Assembly (NCBI GenBank): GCA_003136615.1 | Contig: PLFA01000194.1 | Coordinates: forward strand, 2,105 to 8,079 | Direction: 5' to 3' | From: Caulobacteraceae bacterium | Lineage (GTDB): Bacteria; Pseudomonadota; Alphaproteobacteria; Caulobacterales; Caulobacteraceae | Length of the DNA: 5,975 nucleotides | Shown: positions 1 through 3,575 of the stretch, piece after piece | How the letters are laid out: every line of letters starts with the position of its first letter | Numbering within the stretch: position 1 is the first letter of the stretch | Translations under genes and position numbers: made by a program | The notes under the pieces: model-generated | Told to the model about the DNA's origin: nothing | The model's input: only the letters and a program-made list of their open reading frames with translations | The model's database searches: none

Positions 1-551
1 GCGGCGTCGGCCAGCACATTAGGCCGACCCTCGAAGACGAAACCGACGACGCCCAGCGGCGCGGTCACCGTCTCCACCGTCCAACCCTCGTGTTCCACAC
101 GCTCCGCCACCCGGCCGCGCCCCGCCGGAGCGTCCCGCCAGGCGGCGAGGCCCGCAATCATGTCGGCGCGCATCGTGTCCGTGGCCCGCAGGCGGGTCAC
201 GCTCGCGCCCCGGCCCCGCGCCCTCGCGACATCCTCATCATTCGCCCGCGTGATCTCCGCCCAGATCGCCTCATCCGATAGGCGCCCCGCGAAGGTGTCG
301 AAGAAGCCCGTGATTGCATCATCCGCCAGCCTGTTCAGCTCCGCGAAGGCCGTGGTCGCCTTATCCATGGCCGTTTGGACCGCGCCATGGACTTCAGCCG
401 GCACGTGAAGAAGCTCGCCGCTCGCCTGCACCACAATCAGCCGGTCGCCGCGCGCGAACTTGGCCGCCAAGGCCTCGGACACGAAGGCGATCCGATCCCC
501 GCCATAGGGGATTGGCATTCCAGGGGCCAAGCTCTCAAGCACGGAAGTCAT
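1..551 (-). CDS. ProA-like aldehyde dehydrogenase (glutamate-5-semialdehyde dehydrogenase family), N-terminal part, 3' end off the left edge
   Basis: Reading leftward from the ATG at 549-551 gives 183 open codons to the window edge. Near the visible end, residues about 164-183 read PLGVVGFVFEGRPNVLADA. This matches the ProA signature (E. coli ProA has PLGVIGVIYEARPNVTVD) at the start of the nucleotide-binding part. Upstream, RANDEDVARARGRGAS (residues 102-117) matches the NANAQDVADAR region of E. coli ProA. That places this protein about 58 residues longer at the N-terminus than E. coli ProA. The extension (residues 1-61, with segments such as GDRIAFVSEALAAKFARGDR) looks like genuine coding sequence. 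An internal ATG at residue 62 would give a canonical-length ProA start. No clear Shine-Dalgarno precedes the ATG at 551, so the start is uncertain. ProA reduces gamma-glutamyl phosphate to glutamate semialdehyde with NADPH in proline synthesis. The extension means this may instead be a paralogue with another substrate. The catalytic cysteine lies outside the window. Confidence 0.8.
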   Translation of the reverse strand, partial: MTSVLESLAPGMPIPYGGDRIAFVSEALAAKFARGDRLIVVQASGELLHVPAEVHGAVQTAMDKATTAFAELNRLADDAITGFFDTFAGRLSDEAIWAEITRANDEDVARARGRGASVTRLRATDTMRADMIAGLAAWRDAPAGRGRVAERVEHEGWTVETVTAPLGVVGFVFEGRPNVLADA

Positions 552-583
552 GGAGAGGGCTTTAGCGCATCTTCGGCGCTTGG

Positions 584-595
584 CGCACCTGTGCG
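584..595. promoter_or_regulatory. 12-bp palindrome, possible operator
   Basis: CGCACCTGTGCG is a dyad with two perfect 5-base arms around a CT centre. It lies in the middle of the divergent spacer and overlaps the end of the proposed -35 and the spacer of the weak rightward promoter. That is where a repressor of the dehydrogenase gene could bind. No regulator gene is visible in the window, and a dyad this short can occur by chance in GC-rich DNA. Confidence 0.3.
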
Positions 596-624
596 GCTAC
601 GTCTAAAGCGTGGGGCGTAACCTT

Positions 625-631
625 AAGGAAG
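625..631 (+). promoter_or_regulatory. Ribosome binding site of the class III alcohol dehydrogenase
   Basis: AAGGAAG lies 7 bases ahead of the ATG at 639-641, an ideal Shine-Dalgarno spacing. It decides the start in favour of ATG 639 over the in-frame TTG at 633, which would lie almost on top of the ribosome site. Confidence 0.75.
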
Positions 632-638
632 CTTGCCC

Positions 639-1751
639 ATGAAGACCCGCGCCGCCGTCGCCTGGAAAGCCGGCGAACCTCTGACCATCGAAACCGTGGA
701 TCTGGAGGGGCCGCGCGCCGGCGAGGTGCTGGTGGAAATCAAGGCGACAGGCATCTGTCATACCGATGAATTCACGCGCTCCGGCGGCGATCCCGAGGGG
801 CTTTTCCCGGCGATTCTCGGCCACGAGGGCGCCGGCGTGGTGCTGGAGGTGGGGAAGGGTGTGACGACCCTAAAGCCCGGCGATCACGTGATCCCGCTTT
901 ACACGCCGGAATGTCGCGAATGTAAGTCCTGCCTCTCGCGCCGCACCAATCTCTGCACCGCCATTCGCGGAACGCAGGGACGCGGTCTGATGCCCGATGA
1001 GACCACCCGCTTCTCCCTCGGGGGCAAGCCGATCTTTCACTATATGGGATGCTCGACCTTCGCCAATCACACGGTTCTGCCGGAGATCGCCCTGGCCAAG
1101 GTCCGCGAGGACGCGCCCTTCGACAAGATCTGCTATATCGGTTGCGGGGTCACCACGGGCGTCGGCGCGGTCATCTGGACGGCCAAGGTGTGGCCAGGCG
1201 CCAATGTGGTCGTCTTCGGCCTGGGCGGAATCGGCCTCAATGTCATCCAGGGCGCGCGGATGGCCGGCGCGGACAAGATCATCGGCGTCGATCTCAATCC
1301 TGATCGCGAGGCGATGGCCCGACGCTTTGGTCTGACCCACTTCGTGAACCCTGATCAGATCGGCCGCGACAAGGTCGTTCAGGCGATCATGGATCTCACC
1401 GGCGGAGGCGCTGACTTCTCCTTCGAGTGTATCGGCAATATCCACACCATGCGTCAGGCCCTGGAGTGCTGCCACCGCGGCTGGGGCGAGAGCATCATCA
1501 TCGGGGTCGCCGGCGCCGGACAGGAGATTTCCACCCGCCCGTTCCAGCTCGTCACCGGCCGCGTCTGGAAGGGCACGGCCTTCGGCGGCGCCCGTGGCCG
1601 CACGGATGTTCCCAAGATCGTCGACTGGTACATGGAGGGCAAGATCGACATCGATTCCCTCATCACCCACACGCTGCCCCTGGACAGGATCAATGAGGGC
1701 TTTGACCTCATGCACGCCGGAACCAGCATCCGGTCCGTGGTCGTCTACTGA
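639..1751 (+). CDS. frmA: S-(hydroxymethyl)glutathione dehydrogenase / class III alcohol dehydrogenase
   Basis: This 370-residue protein is a zinc-dependent medium-chain dehydrogenase. In this family, formaldehyde adds spontaneously to glutathione and the enzyme oxidises S-hydroxymethylglutathione with NAD+ to S-formylglutathione in the cytosol, detoxifying formaldehyde. Many members also reduce S-nitrosoglutathione. Seen in the sequence: catalytic zinc ligands C40, H62, E63 and C169; structural zinc cysteines C92, C95, C98 and C106; proton-relay T42 in ICHTDEF; the class III residues D51 and E53 in DPEG; R110 ahead of TQGRGLMP; Rossmann motif GLGGIG at 194-199; and D218 for NAD specificity. 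The stretches ECIGN, GQEISTRPFQLVTGR and WKGTAFGG are typical of class III. Length matches E. coli FrmA (369). The usual partner, S-formylglutathione hydrolase, is not in the window; the next gene, 29 bases downstream, is a CLC channel. No damage is seen. The symbol is by homology; alphaproteobacterial genomes also use adhC, adhI or flhA. Confidence 0.95.
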   Translation: MKTRAAVAWKAGEPLTIETVDLEGPRAGEVLVEIKATGICHTDEFTRSGGDPEGLFPAILGHEGAGVVLEVGKGVTTLKPGDHVIPLYTPECRECKSCLSRRTNLCTAIRGTQGRGLMPDETTRFSLGGKPIFHYMGCSTFANHTVLPEIALAKVREDAPFDKICYIGCGVTTGVGAVIWTAKVWPGANVVVFGLGGIGLNVIQGARMAGADKIIGVDLNPDREAMARRFGLTHFVNPDQIGRDKVVQAIMDLTGGGADFSFECIGNIHTMRQALECCHRGWGESIIIGVAGAGQEISTRPFQLVTGRVWKGTAFGGARGRTDVPKIVDWYMEGKIDIDSLITHTLPLDRINEGFDLMHAGTSIRSVVVY

Positions 1752-1763
1752 TGTCGGACGGCT

Positions 1764-1770
1764 GAGGTGA
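1764..1770 (+). promoter_or_regulatory. Ribosome binding site of the CLC gene
   Basis: GAGGTGA ends 10 bases ahead of the ATG at 1781. A second GAGG at 1773-1776 is only 4 bases from the start and is less likely to be used. No promoter-like elements are obvious in the 29-base gap after the dehydrogenase stop, which fits co-transcription. Confidence 0.5.
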
Positions 1771-1780
1771 CCGAGGCGCC

Positions 1781-3556
1781 ATGATCGCGACGGCGCCCGC
1801 CTCGCCCTCCCAGGCCCACCGGCTTTGGGTGCGCCTGGTGGTCCTGTTGCGCGGCCGTATTCGGGCCAGCGAGCTCTGGCCCGCCGTGATCTGCGCGGGC
1901 GTGGGCGCCGTGGCGGGCCTCGCGGCGGTGGGAACGGGGGCCCTCGCGCATCTTTTTCAGGCGGTCCTCTATGGCCTCTCCGCCTCGCGCCGCCTCTCCA
2001 CCATTCCCGCCCTGCCGCTGTCCCGCCTACCGATCCTGCCCCTGGGCGGCCTGATCCTGGGTCTTGCCACCCTGTGGTGGACGCGTCGCCGGCCGGGAGC
2101 GATCGTCGACCCCGTGGAGGCGAACGCGCTTCGGGGCGGCCATATGTCGGCGCGGGACAGCCTGTTTGTCCTTGTCCAATGCCTGTTCTCCAACGGGTTT
2201 GGCGCGTCCGTGGGCCTGGAGGCGGCCTATGCCCAGATCGGCGGGGCCATCGCCTCGGTGACCGGCGGAGCCCTCAACCTGCGCCGCAGTGATTTGCGCG
2301 CCTTCGTGGGGGCGGGCGCAGGGGCCGGCATCGCCGCAGCCTTCGGCGCACCCCTCACCGGCGCGTTCTACGCCTTCGAGATCATCATCGGCTCCTACAC
2401 CACCGCGAATATCGCCCCGGTGGTGGCCGCCGCTCTCGCGGGGGCGCTGATCAGCCGCCTTCTGCACGCAAACACCCTGGCCTTCCACGCCACGGTCACC
2501 GACTCCCTGACAGGTCTGCACTATCTCCTCTTTGCGGCGCTCGGCCTCGTCTGCGCCCTCATGGGTGTCGGGATCATGCGGTGCGTGGGCTGGTGCGAAG
2601 CCCTGGTCTCGCGCCTGCCCATTCCTCGCTGGTCACGTCCGGCCATCGGCGGAGTGCTGCTCGCCGCCATCGCCTTCGTTCAGCCCGAGACGCTCTCAGC
2701 TGGGCACGGCGCCATGAACCTGGATCTGGCGGCGGACCTCGGCCTCTCCACCCTGGCCCTGCTATTTCTCGCCAAGGCGGGCGCCTCGGTGATCGCGCTC
2801 GGCTTTGGCTTTCGCGGCGGCCTCTTCTTCGCCTCGCTCTATCTGGGCTCGCTTCTGGGACGGCTGTTCATCGGCGCCCTCTATGCCGGCGGGGTCTATG
2901 TGGGCATGGATCCCCTGGCAGCCGCCCTGGTGGGTATGGGCGCCCTGGCCGTGGCGATCATCGGCGGCCCCTTCACCATGTCGTTTCTCGTTCTGGAGAC
3001 CACAGGTGACTTCGGCCTGGCCGCGGCCACCCTGACGGCCTCCATTGTCGCCAGCCTGGTGGTGCGGGGGACCTTTGGCTATTCCTTCTCGACGTGGCGC
3101 TTGCACCTGCGGGGGGAGACGATCCGTAGCGCCCATGATGTCGGCTGGCTGAGAACCCTGACAGCGGGGCGGATGATGCGAACGGATGTGGCGACAACGC
3201 CGGCCGCCGCGTCACTGGCGAGCTTTCGCGCTGAGTACCCCCTTGGCTCCGCGCGCCGCGTGATCGCTCTCACGCCCGAGGGAGGTTATGCCGGCATTAT
3301 TCGCGTGGCCGCCGCCTATGCCGAAGCGGGCGAGGACGCGCCCGTGGGTAGCCTCGCGATTCTGAAAGCCCAGTCCCTCAAACCCGACATGTCGATCAAG
3401 GAGTGTATGAGTCTTTTCGACTCCACCGCCAGCGACGAGTTGGCGGTGTTGGACGCTGATGGCCGACCGCTCGGCCTGCTCTCCGAAACCTTCGCCACCC
3501 GCCGTTATGCCGAAGAGTTGGAGAAGGCCCGGCGTGATCTCACGGGCGGGGACTAA
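1781..3556 (+). CDS. CLC-family chloride channel/transporter with C-terminal CBS pair
   Basis: This 591-residue inner-membrane protein has about 430 residues of hydrophobic helices followed by a soluble tail. CLC landmarks are recognisable but divergent. GLEAAYAQIGG (145-155) replaces the classical GREGPxVQIGG and keeps the gating glutamate as E147. AAAFGAPLTG (185-194) is the normal helix G/H region. GFRGGLFFAS (343-352) replaces GxPGGIFAP. Y434 in FGYSF fits the pore tyrosine (Y445 of E. coli ClcA). The selectivity motif GSGIP is not present: the aligned stretch is AIVDP (107-111), so I108 takes the place of the chloride-binding serine. The internal proton glutamate E203 of ClcA aligns with I201, next to E200. 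Residues about 459-515 and 533-585 look like two CBS domains, which often bind adenine nucleotides and control gating. The role is chloride or other anion movement; whether it is a channel or an anion/proton exchanger cannot be settled from sequence. It may be co-transcribed with the upstream dehydrogenase and is convergent with the adhesin gene. Confidence 0.9.
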   Translation: MIATAPASPSQAHRLWVRLVVLLRGRIRASELWPAVICAGVGAVAGLAAVGTGALAHLFQAVLYGLSASRRLSTIPALPLSRLPILPLGGLILGLATLWWTRRRPGAIVDPVEANALRGGHMSARDSLFVLVQCLFSNGFGASVGLEAAYAQIGGAIASVTGGALNLRRSDLRAFVGAGAGAGIAAAFGAPLTGAFYAFEIIIGSYTTANIAPVVAAALAGALISRLLHANTLAFHATVTDSLTGLHYLLFAALGLVCALMGVGIMRCVGWCEALVSRLPIPRWSRPAIGGVLLAAIAFVQPETLSAGHGAMNLDLAADLGLSTLALLFLAKAGASVIALGFGFRGGLFFASLYLGSLLGRLFIGALYAGGVYVGMDPLAAALVGMGALAVAIIGGPFTMSFLVLETTGDFGLAAATLTASIVASLVVRGTFGYSFSTWRLHLRGETIRSAHDVGWLRTLTAGRMMRTDVATTPAAASLASFRAEYPLGSARRVIALTPEGGYAGIIRVAAAYAEAGEDAPVGSLAILKAQSLKPDMSIKECMSLFDSTASDELAVLDADGRPLGLLSETFATRRYAEELEKARRDLTGGD

Positions 3557-3575
3557 GCGCATTCCGAAATCAGCT

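Larger units (their letters stand above)
552..638. promoter_or_regulatory. Divergent intergenic region between the ProA-like gene and the class III alcohol dehydrogenase gene
   Basis: These 87 bases separate two divergently read genes, so promoters for both should lie here or inside the neighbouring coding ends. A weak rightward promoter can be proposed: TTGGCG at 580-585, a 16-base spacer, then TCTAAA at 602-607, each 4 of 6 matches to the sigma-70 consensus. A 7-base inverted repeat, GCTTTAG (559-565) and CTAAAGC (603-609), places a similar A+T-rich element facing the leftward gene. This is pattern matching in GC-rich DNA, and the promoter positions are tentative. Confidence 0.35.

Noticed and set aside
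90..620. Several short plus-strand frames in the first 620 bases
   Set aside because: They lie opposite the ProA-like coding region, which reads with clear family motifs on the minus strand. Their products are Arg/Pro-rich shadows.
633..638. TTG at 633 as the start of the alcohol dehydrogenase
   Set aside because: The Shine-Dalgarno AAGGAAG at 625-631 is only one base ahead of it, while ATG 639 has the proper spacing and gives the family's normal N-terminus (MKTRAAV).
870..1715. Long open frame (281 codons) antisense to the alcohol dehydrogenase gene
   Set aside because: It lies entirely opposite a well-conserved enzyme. Its product is Asp/Ala/Gly-rich without recognisable motifs, as expected for an antisense shadow of GC-rich codons.
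2027..2521. 164-codon open frame antisense to the CLC gene
   Set aside because: It overlaps conserved CLC pore segments, has low-complexity Gly/Asp/Arg composition and no recognisable domain.
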